DNA of 64,000 bases from BPJU01 sp964425225 (GTDB taxonomy: Bacteria > Planctomycetota > Planctomycetia > Pirellulales > Pirellulaceae), in NCBI GenBank assembly GCA_964425225.1, contig CAYRMD010000013.1:1-64000 (forward strand). Direction: 5' to 3'. The notes beneath the pieces are model-generated. The model did no database searches and had not been told where the DNA came from. It saw nothing but the letters and a program-made list of their open reading frames with translations. Of the stretch, positions 42,385-51,279 are shown piece by piece; position 1 is the first letter of the stretch, and the number at the start of each line of letters is the position of its first letter. The translations under genes and the position numbers were made by a program.

Positions 42385-42804
42385 CTTTGAACAGACTGGA
42401 CCTCCCCGTAAGAATCCTCCTAATGTGGGACGTGTCTCGGTTCACGTAGAGGCCATTTGGCCAGGATTGCGGGGCGATCCCGGTGGCCTTTCGGTTTCTA
42501 CGATGGTTACGGCCTGAATGGATTCTTTTCTGGGACCTTGAATAGGCTGTCTGTTGGGGGCAAGGATCGCTACGAGCCGCAAGAAGCTTGGGTCTTGATT
42601 GACCGCCGCCTACAATGGGACGAGGGGGCGGGGGTACAAGGCCAGGTTCCGCGGTGAAGGTCCCGTACGTCGCTCCACGAGTTATTAGTCGGACGAAACA
42701 AGTGGTGTAATAAGGCGCGTCGTTACAAATTGATTGTCGACGCAAATGTGGGTTGCCGCTTGGGCAGGCATCTAAGGGAACGATCGTTGTACGGTGAGTG
42801 AGCC
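42385..42804. other. 420-base gene-free interval before the radical SAM gene
   Basis: No gene, repeat copy or clear hairpin could be supported. A minus-strand open frame (42335-42931) crosses it but overlaps bioD and the radical SAM gene and has no recognisable product. Confidence 0.4.
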
Positions 42805-43806
42805 ATGAGATTGGTCGAGATTCATCTACGTCGCACACCACGCAATTTAGATCCACGGTTCGTGCTCGATCCATTCGAGCCAGCGTATTTAGAGTTGCAT
42901 CGGCGTGGTGAACTTGCCCACCGTGCGGCATTGGCTTTACGAGAACTAGCCGACTGCTGTGCGTGCCCTCGAAACTGCCACGTAAACCGTCTTGCCAATC
43001 AAACGCGCGTATGCCATACGGGTCGGTATGCGCGCGTGGCTAGCGCTTTTGCGCATTTCGGTGAAGAAGATTGCCTGCGTGGTTGGAACGGATCCGGTAC
43101 GATCTTTTTCAGCTTGTGCAATCTGCGATGCGTGTTTTGTCAAAACTGGGATATCAGTCAGGTCGAAGTGGGAAAAGAATGCACTGCAGAAAAGATCGCA
43201 GATCTCATGCTGTATTTGCAGGAGCATGGCTGTCATAACATCAATTTTGTTACACCCGAGCATGTGGTGCCGCAGGTCATCGAAGCCGTTGCAGCCGCCG
43301 TACCCCGAGGTTTATGCGTACCGATTGTTTATAACACCAGTGCATACGATGCCGTCTCCTCGATTCGGCTTCTGGAAGGATTGGTGGACATTTACATGCC
43401 TGATTTTAAGTTTTGGAATCCGCAAACGGCAAAGCGTTTAGCGAAAGCACCGGATTATCCAGAACGTGCGCGAGAGGCGATCTTGGAAATGCATCGCCAG
43501 GTGGGAGTGTTGCGTTTCGGCCCCGACGGTCTGGCTCGACGCGGTGTGCTCGTACGCCACTTAGTCATGCCTGGTTTGGTTGATGAAGCAGCGCAGATTT
43601 TTCAATGGCTGGCCCAAGAGGTTTCGAAAGATACATACGTCAATATCATGGGCCAATATCGCCCGGAATACGAAGTCGGCGAAATCGCACGGGATGGAAC
43701 CATCAAATACCAGGAGATTAACCGCCGTCCCACTCCGCAGGAGATCAGTGAAGCTTATCGAGCTGCACAAGAGGCTGGACTATGGCGCTTTGACGAACGA
43801 TGGTAA
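42805..43806 (+). CDS. PflX-like radical SAM protein
   Basis: A 333-residue radical SAM protein of the group often called PflX, related to the pyruvate formate-lyase activase but of unknown target. The iron-sulfur motif is CNLRCVFCQNWDIS near residue 108 (CxxxCxxC). Extra cysteines lie before it (CCACPRNCHVNR near residue 50 and VCHTG), which mark this subfamily. The rest shows the TIM-barrel VDIYMPDFKFW and VRHLVMPG segments. It may activate a glycyl-radical or modify a protein or small molecule. The ATG at 42805 lacks a strong ribosome site. No pfl gene is nearby. Confidence 0.85.
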   Translation: MRLVEIHLRRTPRNLDPRFVLDPFEPAYLELHRRGELAHRAALALRELADCCACPRNCHVNRLANQTRVCHTGRYARVASAFAHFGEEDCLRGWNGSGTIFFSLCNLRCVFCQNWDISQVEVGKECTAEKIADLMLYLQEHGCHNINFVTPEHVVPQVIEAVAAAVPRGLCVPIVYNTSAYDAVSSIRLLEGLVDIYMPDFKFWNPQTAKRLAKAPDYPERAREAILEMHRQVGVLRFGPDGLARRGVLVRHLVMPGLVDEAAQIFQWLAQEVSKDTYVNIMGQYRPEYEVGEIARDGTIKYQEINRRPTPQEISEAYRAAQEAGLWRFDERW

Positions 43807-43971
43807 CGGAGCCGGTGAGCGTGTGACCACTCTCTTGGACCGAGGAGCGACTTCCGAACCTTACCGTAGAGAAAGTACTGTATGGACTTGCTGGGCTTTG
43901 CCTTGGCCCAAGCGGGATTATAGAAGTCCCTCGAACACACGGGCGTATCGTGCCAGCGAAGTTTTTTTTCC

Positions 43972-44015
43972 TCTTGCGTCCCTCCGCCTTTGCGCCCGTG
44001 CGTTAAATCCTTGCG
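43972..44015 (-). repeat. Dispersed AACGCAAAGGCGC repeat, single arm region
   Basis: The plus strand reads CTTGCGTCC-CTCCGCCTTTGCGCCCGTGCGTTAAATC, the reverse complement of the family arm, in the gap between the radical SAM and mtaB genes. A true inverted partner is not evident nearby. Confidence 0.5.
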
Positions 44016-44049
44016 TCTGTTGGACGCCTCGTGAATGGCAAAGTCCAGC

Positions 44050-45327
44050 TCAGGCAACGAGCATGCCCCCTTCGACACCGGTTGGCGTGACGCGGACAAG
44101 TTCACCGAGCGGAACCTCGGTCCTCGGTAGCATCACCGGAACGTAGCGGCATGCCGTCCCGATTTTACCTTCCTGGGGAAGCTTGCAGTCTGATTCGACA
44201 AGCACCTCGAGAGGGCGTCCGACGAGTTGTTCTAGGTACGAATGCCGCAACTGGCGCTCGCATTCGGCGAGGCGCCCCATACGCTCGCGGCACACAGCAG
44301 CCGGCACTTGATTGGGCATATCTGCGGCAGGAGTGCCCCGCCGCGGGCTAAAGGGAAAAATGTGGATCTTGGCAAATTGAGCTTCACGGCATGCTGCAAG
44401 AGTTTCTTGAAAGTCTTCTTCGGTTTCCCCGGGAAATCCAACAATCACATCGGTTGTCAGACATGGCTGGTCCAGGACGTACCGTACATAACGGACTCGG
44501 TCCAAAAAGCGTCGAACTCCCCATCGTCGCCGCATGCGGCGCAAAACAGCATCCGAACCGCTCTGTAAACAGATGTGCAAATGAGGACATATCCGTTGTG
44601 GGTAGGCGGCCATGACATCCAACAGTTCGTCGGTGACCTCAGTTGCTTCGATACTCGATAGCCGTACCCGATACGGTTCGGGCAATGCCACCAGGGCTCG
44701 CAAAAGAGTCGACAATCGGGTCCACTGCTGTTTGGGCTTACCGAAATTCTTGTCAACCCCGTAATGCCCCAAATGAATTCCGGTCAGGACGATTTCTCGG
44801 TAGCCGGAGTTCACGAGCCGACGAACTTCGCGAACCACCTCATCAATAGGCCGGCTCAGGACATGGGGGCGCACTTGAGGGATGATGCAATACGTACAGC
44901 GGAGGTAGCAACCGTCCTGTACCTTGACATAAGCTCGATGACGCTGACCAAACCGGCTAATACCATCCGGCAAGTCCCTCACCCCGAAGCGGCCTAACCA
45001 GTCGGGGATTTCCCGCTTGTCGGCGATGACCTCGCTTACCCCCGGAATGGCCAAGATTTCCTGCGGGGCTCGCGTGGCATAGCAACCCATGACCACGACA
45101 CGAGCGCCGGGGTTTTGGCGGATCACTCGGCGAATGGCTTGGCGACTTTTCCCGTCCGCCTCCGCGGTGACCGTGCACGAATTAATGACGCACAAATCCG
45201 CCGGCTCATTGGCTTGGGCGTCACGATACCCGATGCGCATTAGGCCCTCACGGACCAGTTCGGTTTCGTACTGGTTGACTTTGCAGCCGAGCGTATAGGT
45301 GCGCAAAGTAGCCATGGCCGGCCGCAT
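44050..45327 (-). CDS. mtaB: tRNA t6A37 methylthiotransferase MtaB
   Basis: MtaB is a radical SAM methylthiotransferase that turns t6A37 of tRNA into ms2t6A37. The 425-residue protein has the three N-terminal cluster cysteines (LGCKVNQYE, NSCTVT, MGCYATR), the radical SAM motif CYLRCTYCIIPQ near residue 140, and a TRAM-like C-terminus. The HLHICLQSGSDAVLRRMRRRW and VIVGFPGETEEDF blocks are family marks. The clpS stop codon TAA overlaps the first ATG (45327) in TAATG. That ATG has GAGGAG only two bases away; the ATG at 45315 is the usual family start (MATLRTYTLGC) but its site would be 12 or more bases away. Confidence 0.9.
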   Translation of the reverse strand: MRPAMATLRTYTLGCKVNQYETELVREGLMRIGYRDAQANEPADLCVINSCTVTAEADGKSRQAIRRVIRQNPGARVVVMGCYATRAPQEILAIPGVSEVIADKREIPDWLGRFGVRDLPDGISRFGQRHRAYVKVQDGCYLRCTYCIIPQVRPHVLSRPIDEVVREVRRLVNSGYREIVLTGIHLGHYGVDKNFGKPKQQWTRLSTLLRALVALPEPYRVRLSSIEATEVTDELLDVMAAYPQRICPHLHICLQSGSDAVLRRMRRRWGVRRFLDRVRYVRYVLDQPCLTTDVIVGFPGETEEDFQETLAACREAQFAKIHIFPFSPRRGTPAADMPNQVPAAVCRERMGRLAECERQLRHSYLEQLVGRPLEVLVESDCKLPQEGKIGTACRYVPVMLPRTEVPLGELVRVTPTGVEGGMLVA

Positions 45328-45680
45328 TACTCCTCGACCGGTTCGATCGTGGCGTACATCGATCCTTTACAGCGCGGGATCAAGGGGTCTTTTCCAAAAG
45401 CATGGATTTGATCCCGTTTTAACTCAGCATGCTCTAAGGTCGTGGTCAGACAAACGACCCGCCCTACCGTGTCCACTTCGCAAGCGATTTCATAGGCTCG
45501 CTCTAATGAATAACCGAAAATTTGCCGCATCATACGGATGACGTAATCGTACGTATGGTCGTCGTCATCCCAAAGTACCACGTTGCAGCGCGGCTGTTTG
45601 CGCGGACGTTGCTCAGGCTGCTTTTTTTGCTTCGTGATAACTTCCGGTTCCGATACCGCTACATTCGCTTGTTTCGACAC
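45327..45680 (-). CDS. clpS: ClpS protease adaptor
   Basis: ClpS delivers N-degron substrates to the ClpAP protease. The 117-residue protein has a basic, low-complexity N-terminus and the ClpS domain: NVVLWDDDDHTYDYVIRMMRQIFGYSLERAYEIACEVD and the later GRVVCLTTTLEHAELKRDQIHAFG. The DDDHT segment takes the place of the usual NDDxT, and IGD-like residues of the hydrophobic pocket are kept. The ORF runs to a GTG at 45701, but I choose the GTG at 45680 since GGGAGGGG lies eight bases before it. Its TAA overlaps the mtaB ATG by one base, suggesting an operon. Confidence 0.88.
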   Translation of the reverse strand: MSKQANVAVSEPEVITKQKKQPEQRPRKQPRCNVVLWDDDDHTYDYVIRMMRQIFGYSLERAYEIACEVDTVGRVVCLTTTLEHAELKRDQIHAFGKDPLIPRCKGSMYATIEPVEE

Positions 45681-45922
45681 GATCGCGTCCCCTCCCAGCA
45701 CTCACGCGACGCTCGTTAGGGCCCTAGCCTGTAGCGGGGATACCTTGCGAGCATCGTTGCCATACGGTGAACTCACGCACAGGTAATGTAGCATAAGCCA
45801 TACCGCCAGCGAAAACCCAAGGCCGAGCCGACTCGATAATCGACAGGCCTTTCCCCCGCGGTAAAAGTGGGACAACCATGATATTATAAGAGACCGTTTC
45901 CCTTTGTGCAAAGGACAAACCC

Positions 45923-47305
45923 ATGCAAGGCGTTTTGGACTACGTGGACCGATACGCCGATCGGTTTGAGCGTGAGTTATTCGAGTTATTAACGATTCCC
46001 AGCGTGAGTGCCGATAGCCGCCATACGGCCGATGTCGAGCGTGCTGCCCGTTGGGTGGCCTCGCATTTAGAGTCGCTCGGATTGGTTACGGAGCTTATTG
46101 CAACGGAGGGGCATCCGTTGGTCTACGCCGAGAGCCCGCCAGTGCCTGGTGCTCCGATTGCTCTTGTGTACGGTCATTATGACGTACAACCGCCGGATCC
46201 GCTCAACGAGTGGATTTCGCCGCCCTTCGAACCACAGGTGCGCGACGGGTACATCTATGCCCGTGGGGCCACGGACGATAAGGGACAGATGTTTACTCAT
46301 TTTAAGAGTGTCGAAGCGTGGACTCGTGTCGAAGGCCAACTGCCGTTGCAAGTGAAGTTCTTGATCGAAGGTGAGGAAGAGGTAGGCAGCCGCAGTATCG
46401 AGACATATCTGGAAGAGCATCGCCAAAAACTTGCTTGCCACGCGATCGTCATCAGCGATTCTTCCCAGTTTGCACCGGGCGTACCGGCCATTACCTACGG
46501 ATTGCGTGGGATTGCTTATTTTGAACTGCGTGTCCAGGGGCCTCGCCAAGATCTGCATTCCGGGGTTTTTGGTGGTGCTGTGGTCAATCCGGTGAACGTT
46601 TTGGCCCGCATCCTCAGTGGATTGATCGATGAAAAAGGACGCATCCAAATCCCTGGCTTCTACGACGACGTCGTACCGCTCACCGAAAACGAAAGGGCGA
46701 TGTGGGCACAGTTACCTTTTGACGAACAGGCGTTCATCAACCAATTGGGTGTGCCGGCCTTGGGAGGTGAAGAAGGATATTCGACGTTGGAGCGATGTTG
46801 GGCGCGCCCCACGTTCGACATTAACGGAATTTGGGGTGGTTATCAGGGCGAGGGTAGCAAGACGGTTTTGCCCGCGCGAGCAGCCGCAAAATTCAGCTTT
46901 CGACTCGTTCCGGATCAAGACCCGGTGCGCGTCGGGGAAAAACTTCGCGAGCGCATTGCCGAAATATGTCCTCCGGGCGTCCGATGGGAATTGGTTCAAA
47001 TGCATGGTGGTTTACCCTACCTTGCTCCGTTGGATAGCCCGTATTTGGAAGCTGCAGCTCGAGCCATCGCAACGGGCTTCGGCCGCCGGCCTGTGATGAT
47101 CCGCGAAGGAGGTTCGATTCCGATCGTAACCCTGTTTCGCCGGCAATTGGGGGTCGACGCATTGCTCCTTGGCTGGGGGCAGCACGATGACAATACGCAC
47201 AGCCCCAATGAACGTTTCGCTTTGGCAGATTTTCACCGCGGGATCCGAGCCAGCGCCAGCTTGTGGCAAGAATTGGCGGCATGCCCAGCCGCAAAGGTCC
47301 ACTGA
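45923..47305 (+). CDS. M20-family dipeptidase
   Basis: A zinc-dependent exopeptidase of 460 residues in the M20/CNDP family. Metal and catalytic residues are seen in YGHYDVQPPDP (first histidine), GATDDKGQ (bridging aspartate), EGEEEVGS (general base and ligand), SDSSQFAPG, and WGQHDDNTHSPNERF near the end with the last histidine. A dimerisation domain is marked by GLRGIAYFELRVQGPRQDLHSGVFGGAVVNP. The product cleaves di- or short peptides in the cytosol. AAAGGA lies seven bases before the ATG. It is divergent from clpS and 213 bases before serS. Confidence 0.92.
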   Translation: MQGVLDYVDRYADRFERELFELLTIPSVSADSRHTADVERAARWVASHLESLGLVTELIATEGHPLVYAESPPVPGAPIALVYGHYDVQPPDPLNEWISPPFEPQVRDGYIYARGATDDKGQMFTHFKSVEAWTRVEGQLPLQVKFLIEGEEEVGSRSIETYLEEHRQKLACHAIVISDSSQFAPGVPAITYGLRGIAYFELRVQGPRQDLHSGVFGGAVVNPVNVLARILSGLIDEKGRIQIPGFYDDVVPLTENERAMWAQLPFDEQAFINQLGVPALGGEEGYSTLERCWARPTFDINGIWGGYQGEGSKTVLPARAAAKFSFRLVPDQDPVRVGEKLRERIAEICPPGVRWELVQMHGGLPYLAPLDSPYLEAAARAIATGFGRRPVMIREGGSIPIVTLFRRQLGVDALLLGWGQHDDNTHSPNERFALADFHRGIRASASLWQELAACPAAKVH

Positions 47306-47518
47306 CGTGGGATGGCTTTTACCGGAAAATTCGTGCGGAGTGCAAGGTGATCCGAGGGTCGGTGCAACCAGGATCCAGGGCTCGGGGCAAGAGACTCGAT
47401 AGTTGTACTTCCAGCATGACCGGTTATCCCCCAGGGCGGCTGGTTTCGATACGATTCCCATTTCGGACACTTTTACGATCGAGCGACGGTTGGGCTTGGT
47501 AACAGGGAACAAGAGACG

Positions 47519-48793
47519 ATGTTGGATCGGCGATTCATATTGGAACATCTGGACCAGGTCAAAGAGAACTGTCAACGGCGGCGCGTCCCGGTGGATGTCG
47601 ATCGCTTCGCAGAATTGGAAAGGCAACGCCTGGAAAAATTGCGGCAAGTCGAAGAGCTTAACCGGCAGGCGAATGAGGTGGCGAAGTCGGTCGGCCAAAC
47701 GAAGGACCCACGGGAACGCGAACGGCGTATTGGGCAGGGCCGTCAATTGCGCGAAGCTCGCGATGCTACACAAAAGGAACATGATCAGTTGGAAGAACAG
47801 GTGCTCGCTCTCCAAGCCCAAATCCCTAATATGACGCATCCGGATGCACCGGTAGGCGATGCGTCTGCGAACCGCGAGATCGCTCGTGGTAAGAGGCCGA
47901 TACCTCAATTCAACTTTCGTCCGCTCGATCATGTCCAACTGGCGGAAAAACACGACCTTATCGATTTCGAGGCCGGAGCTCGAGTCGCGGGACACGGCTT
48001 TTATTTCTTGAAGAACGAAGCGGCTCTCCTGGAACTTGCTCTGCAGCAATTCGCCGTCAACCTACTGATCCATCACGGTTATGTACCGGTCATCACTCCG
48101 GACCTGGCTTACACAGAAATTCTCCAAGGCATCGGATTCATACCGCGCGGTCCGGAGACCCAGATCTACAGTATCGAAAACAGCCCACTCAATTTGGTCG
48201 CTACAGCGGAGATCACACTTGGTGGAATGTATAGCCACGTAATACTCGAAGAAGAAAAACTCCCTATTCGGCTCTGCGGGATAAGTCACTGCTTCCGCAC
48301 CGAAGCCGGCGCCGCGGGGCGCGCTACCCGCGGTTTATATCGCGTCCACCAATTCACCAAAGTCGAAATGTTCGCGTTCACTCGTCCTGATCAAAGTGAT
48401 CAGATGCTCGAAGAATTCCGCCAACTGGAATGCCGCATCTTCGATGAGCTGGGCATACCTTATCGGGTAGTCGACACGGCAACTGGTGAGTTGGGAGGAC
48501 CAGCCTACCGCAAGTACGACCTGGAAGCCTGGATGCCCGGGCGAGGCGAAAACGGCGAGTGGGGCGAAGTAACCAGTACGTCGAACTGCACTGACTATCA
48601 GGCTCGCCGCTTGAACATCCGCTACAAGCGACGAGGAGAAAAAGGTACGCACTTTGTGCATACCCTCAACGGCACCGCTATTGCCATTAGTCGCGCTTTG
48701 ATCGCCATTCTGGAAAACTACCAACAACCAGACGGCAGTATCCTCATTCCAGACGCACTACGGCCTTGGGTAGGTAAAAACCGAATCGGGTAA
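47519..48793 (+). CDS. serS: Seryl-tRNA synthetase
   Basis: Class II synthetase charging tRNA-Ser. The 424-residue protein has the N-terminal coiled-coil arm (residues 30-105), motif 2 as CFRTEAGAAGRATRGLYRVHQFTKVEMF, and motif 3 as NGTAIAISRALIAILENYQ. The serine and ATP site residues in TAEITLGG and EVTSTSNCTDYQARRLNIRY are present, and the length is normal. The ATG at 47519 has a weak ribosome site (AAGAGA). It stands alone, with ftr about 150 bases downstream in the same direction. Confidence 0.95.
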   Translation: MLDRRFILEHLDQVKENCQRRRVPVDVDRFAELERQRLEKLRQVEELNRQANEVAKSVGQTKDPRERERRIGQGRQLREARDATQKEHDQLEEQVLALQAQIPNMTHPDAPVGDASANREIARGKRPIPQFNFRPLDHVQLAEKHDLIDFEAGARVAGHGFYFLKNEAALLELALQQFAVNLLIHHGYVPVITPDLAYTEILQGIGFIPRGPETQIYSIENSPLNLVATAEITLGGMYSHVILEEEKLPIRLCGISHCFRTEAGAAGRATRGLYRVHQFTKVEMFAFTRPDQSDQMLEEFRQLECRIFDELGIPYRVVDTATGELGGPAYRKYDLEAWMPGRGENGEWGEVTSTSNCTDYQARRLNIRYKRRGEKGTHFVHTLNGTAIAISRALIAILENYQQPDGSILIPDALRPWVGKNRIG

Positions 48794-48949
48794 CGTGACG
48801 ATCCCATTCTGCCAGAACGCAAAGCCGCTGAGCCCCATGCCGGTGCCCCGAGCATACGGGCTAACGGAACGTCGGGGACTGTCCGAAAACTAAGGCAAAG
48901 ACGAAGAACCGATGTCCGTGCGTTGATCGATTGTTAGCGAGTTGCAACC

Positions 48950-49873
48950 GTGATACTGAACAGCACCGAAATCGAGGACACGTTTGCTGAAGCCTTTTCG
49001 ATGCGCTTCTGCCGCCTCTTGATTACGGCGCATGATCCGTATTGGTTGGACGCAGCCTTGCGCGAGTTCTGTGGGGATAGTGCGTCGGTCATCGGTTGCG
49101 ATGCCGAAATTGGAGTGGAACGAAGATTGCAGCCGGACCAGACCCCCGATGGCCGCCCCGGGGCCCTGGTCCTGGTATTTGCCTTTTCCGTAGATGCACT
49201 CCAACAGGCGGCCCCTCGACGTGTCGGACAGTGTGTCATGACGTGCCCGACTACGGCGGTGTTTGACGGACTGGAACCCACGGATCGACGCATCAAAGTA
49301 GGCCGTCATGTGCGCTACTTTGGCGACGGTTATCAGCAAAGCAAAATACTCATCGACCGTCGCTATTGGCGGATACCGGTCATGGATGGCGAATTCTGGG
49401 TGGTGGATGAAGCGTATGTGGGTCGCGGAGTTGCCGGAGGCAATATTATCATCCAAGGCCAAACCGCTCCGTTAGCTCTTGCCGCTGCCCGCCGAGCGGT
49501 CGAAGCCGTTGAACCCTTGGAAGGCGTTATTATGCCCTTCCCAGGGGGCGTGGTCCGCAGCGGCAGTAAGGTGGGATCTCGATATCGGAAACTTAAAGCC
49601 TCGACAGCCGACGCATTCTGTCCCACATTGCGGGGAGTGGTACAAACACGTCTACACCCAGATGCTCACGCAGCTTACGAAATTGTGATTGATGGGGTGG
49701 ATGCCGAACATGTGCGCCGAGCTATGGCGGCCGCCATCCGTGCAGCCTGCGGACCGGGTATTGTCCGCATTAGCGCCGGCAACTACGGTGGAAAACTCGG
49801 AGCTCATAACATCCGGCTCCACGACCTGCTGGTTGGCAGTGAATCGGTTGACGATGCCAGCCAACAAGGTTGA
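48950..49873 (+). CDS. ftr: Formylmethanofuran:H4MPT formyltransferase
   Basis: Ftr (FhcD) moves a formyl group between methanofuran and tetrahydromethanopterin in C1 metabolism. The 307-residue protein matches by its start (NSTEIEDTFAEAFSMRFCRLLITA), the CPTTAVFDGL strand, RYFGDGYQQSKILIDRRYWRIPVMDGEFWVVDEAYVGRGVAGGN, and the last block ending AGNYGGKLGAHNIRLHDLL. Planctomycetes are among the few non-methylotrophic bacteria with this archaeal-type pathway. Here no fhcA, fhcB, fhcC, mch or mtdB is adjacent, so the pathway must be scattered. The start is a GTG at 48950 with a weak ribosome site. Confidence 0.93.
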   Translation: MILNSTEIEDTFAEAFSMRFCRLLITAHDPYWLDAALREFCGDSASVIGCDAEIGVERRLQPDQTPDGRPGALVLVFAFSVDALQQAAPRRVGQCVMTCPTTAVFDGLEPTDRRIKVGRHVRYFGDGYQQSKILIDRRYWRIPVMDGEFWVVDEAYVGRGVAGGNIIIQGQTAPLALAAARRAVEAVEPLEGVIMPFPGGVVRSGSKVGSRYRKLKASTADAFCPTLRGVVQTRLHPDAHAAYEIVIDGVDAEHVRRAMAAAIRAACGPGIVRISAGNYGGKLGAHNIRLHDLLVGSESVDDASQQG

Positions 49874-50267
49874 CCGCGGTTCTCTATCCGATCCCCAGCC
49901 ATATGGGGGATAGTTCCGTCTCAATCGAAAAGGTGCCACGCTGGAAGCCTGCCCTTTTAGAAGGAGAATCATTTAACGTAAAGGCGCTACAGCGCGAAGG
50001 GGCCAGGACCATGACATCCTGCGTCCACCGACTGACGGCGTCTTGGCGCCTTTGCGTTGCATCACTCCAGCTACTTCCTCGTACCCAAAATCACGCAGTT
50101 ACCGCGTGTCGTGTCACATCGGTCTGCGAAGGCGCACGGGCACGAGAATTCTCAGAACTCGAGGCTGTGCAACAACGCGATTATGGCAATGGATTGGAGG
50201 CACCCGGCAAAGCTTCCTCAGTGATGCGGACGGTTGTGACAGTAAATCGTTGGCGAAACTTCGACGA
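49874..50267. other. Gene-free interval with a fold-back element
   Basis: No gene is supported. It contains the fold-back element at 49972-50062; nothing else is recognised. Confidence 0.5.
49972..50062. repeat. Fold-back element, inverted arms, copy 2
   Basis: The left arm TTTAACGTAAAGGCGC at 49972-49987 is answered by the inverted right arm GGCGCCTTTGCGTTGCAT at 50045-50062 with a spacer of 57 bases. The stem would be about 12 to 14 base pairs with mismatches. Confidence 0.65.
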
Positions 50268-50846
50268 TTAATCGCCCGTCGTATCGATCTGCTCGGAAAG
50301 CCAACGTTTCCAAAATGCGGATTTCGGCGAGGCATCTAGCCAAGGTCGGTCCGGCGGTGATCCGATGCGTGCGGTTTGTGGATCGAGCCACACTTTTAGC
50401 TGGCGCGCGTCCTGGTGGAATACCAACACAACCAACTTACGGGAGTCGTGTTCGACTGCATCGAATTGTCTTTGCCAGGTGAAACTATCGTCGCTCAGCA
50501 ACATCGCGCGCAAGTGGAGCAATCCGGGTGCGCGCGTGACGTCTTTGCGCGCAGTGATACGATAGCGCCGTCCGTTACACTCGAGGATTTCTCCGTTTTT
50601 GAGCGGGCCATCGCCCTGTGGCTCGGTTGGCAAGCGCTCCAGTTGCCACAGCTCTACTGGCTGGCCCGCTCGAATCAATAACACGGCTGGCGATCCCCAG
50701 TAACCGAGCGATCGGTGCGTCTGAAAGTAGCGGGAGTACCACGCAGCGCTGGCCGCTAAAAGTCCGATGCCCAGCAGTGCAACAACCACCCACGTGCCGC
50801 GAATCAACCCGTGCTCCTTGCCGCTTAGGGGAATAGTCGGAACCAT
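50268..50846 (-). CDS. Membrane-anchored protein of unknown function
   Basis: About 192 residues with one membrane segment near the N-terminus (TWVVVALLGIGLLAASAAWYSRYF) and a soluble, likely periplasmic domain of mixed strands. Recognisable repeats or catalytic motifs are absent; there are short patterns such as CNGRRYRITARKDVTRAPGLLHLRAMLLSD and RKLVVLVFHQDARQLKVWLDP. A 5' TTG codon at 50852 is also in frame, and no ribosome site is clear; I use the ATG at 50846. It is divergent from the 81-residue gene at 50952. No function can be given. Confidence 0.65.
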   Translation of the reverse strand: MVPTIPLSGKEHGLIRGTWVVVALLGIGLLAASAAWYSRYFQTHRSLGYWGSPAVLLIRAGQPVELWQLERLPTEPQGDGPLKNGEILECNGRRYRITARKDVTRAPGLLHLRAMLLSDDSFTWQRQFDAVEHDSRKLVVLVFHQDARQLKVWLDPQTARIGSPPDRPWLDASPKSAFWKRWLSEQIDTTGD

Positions 50847-50951
50847 CGACAACAGTATACTTGAGAAGTGAAAGGGGCTAGTTGTCCGTTGCCGTTAGCA
50901 GCCTTGCTGCGCAATGTGGACCACCGGCGGTAAACCGGAGATGTTTGTGCC

Positions 50952-51197
50952 ATGGCCGATAAGTTCGATCCTTACCGCGAAGCTCTCGTGCTGGAAACGT
51001 TAACCGAGTGGCCGGATGATCTAGTGCTATCCGACCAGGAGCGCGAACGATATGAGGCGGAGCTCCATGCACATCCAGAACAGTGTGCTCACTTGGAGTA
51101 CATTCGGCTCCATACGGGATTTTGCCGGAAAATCGTGGTTACTCCCGCTGATCTGGAACGGTTGGGAGTGCCGTTTACGCCCACGGCAACGCAATAG
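50952..51197 (+). CDS. Small conserved soluble protein, unknown
   Basis: An 81-residue acidic protein with no signal peptide: MADKFDPYREALVLETLTEWPD, then a helical DLVLSDQERERYEAELHAHPEQC segment and a C-terminal PADLERLGVPFTP. The shape recalls small planctomycete proteins of no known role. GGAG stands 11 bases upstream of the ATG. It lies just upstream of aroB in the same direction. Confidence 0.65.
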   Translation: MADKFDPYREALVLETLTEWPDDLVLSDQERERYEAELHAHPEQCAHLEYIRLHTGFCRKIVVTPADLERLGVPFTPTATQ

Positions 51198-51279
51198 CCG
51201 ATAGGTAACGAGGGAGCCAAAACAGCCGCGCCTTTGGGCTCCGGGGTGGAACGACCAACACCGCCGGGAGAGTTAGTCA

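Noticed and set aside
42335..42931. 198-codon minus-strand frame
   Set aside because: It overlaps the end of bioD and the start of the radical SAM gene and has no start signal or family resemblance.
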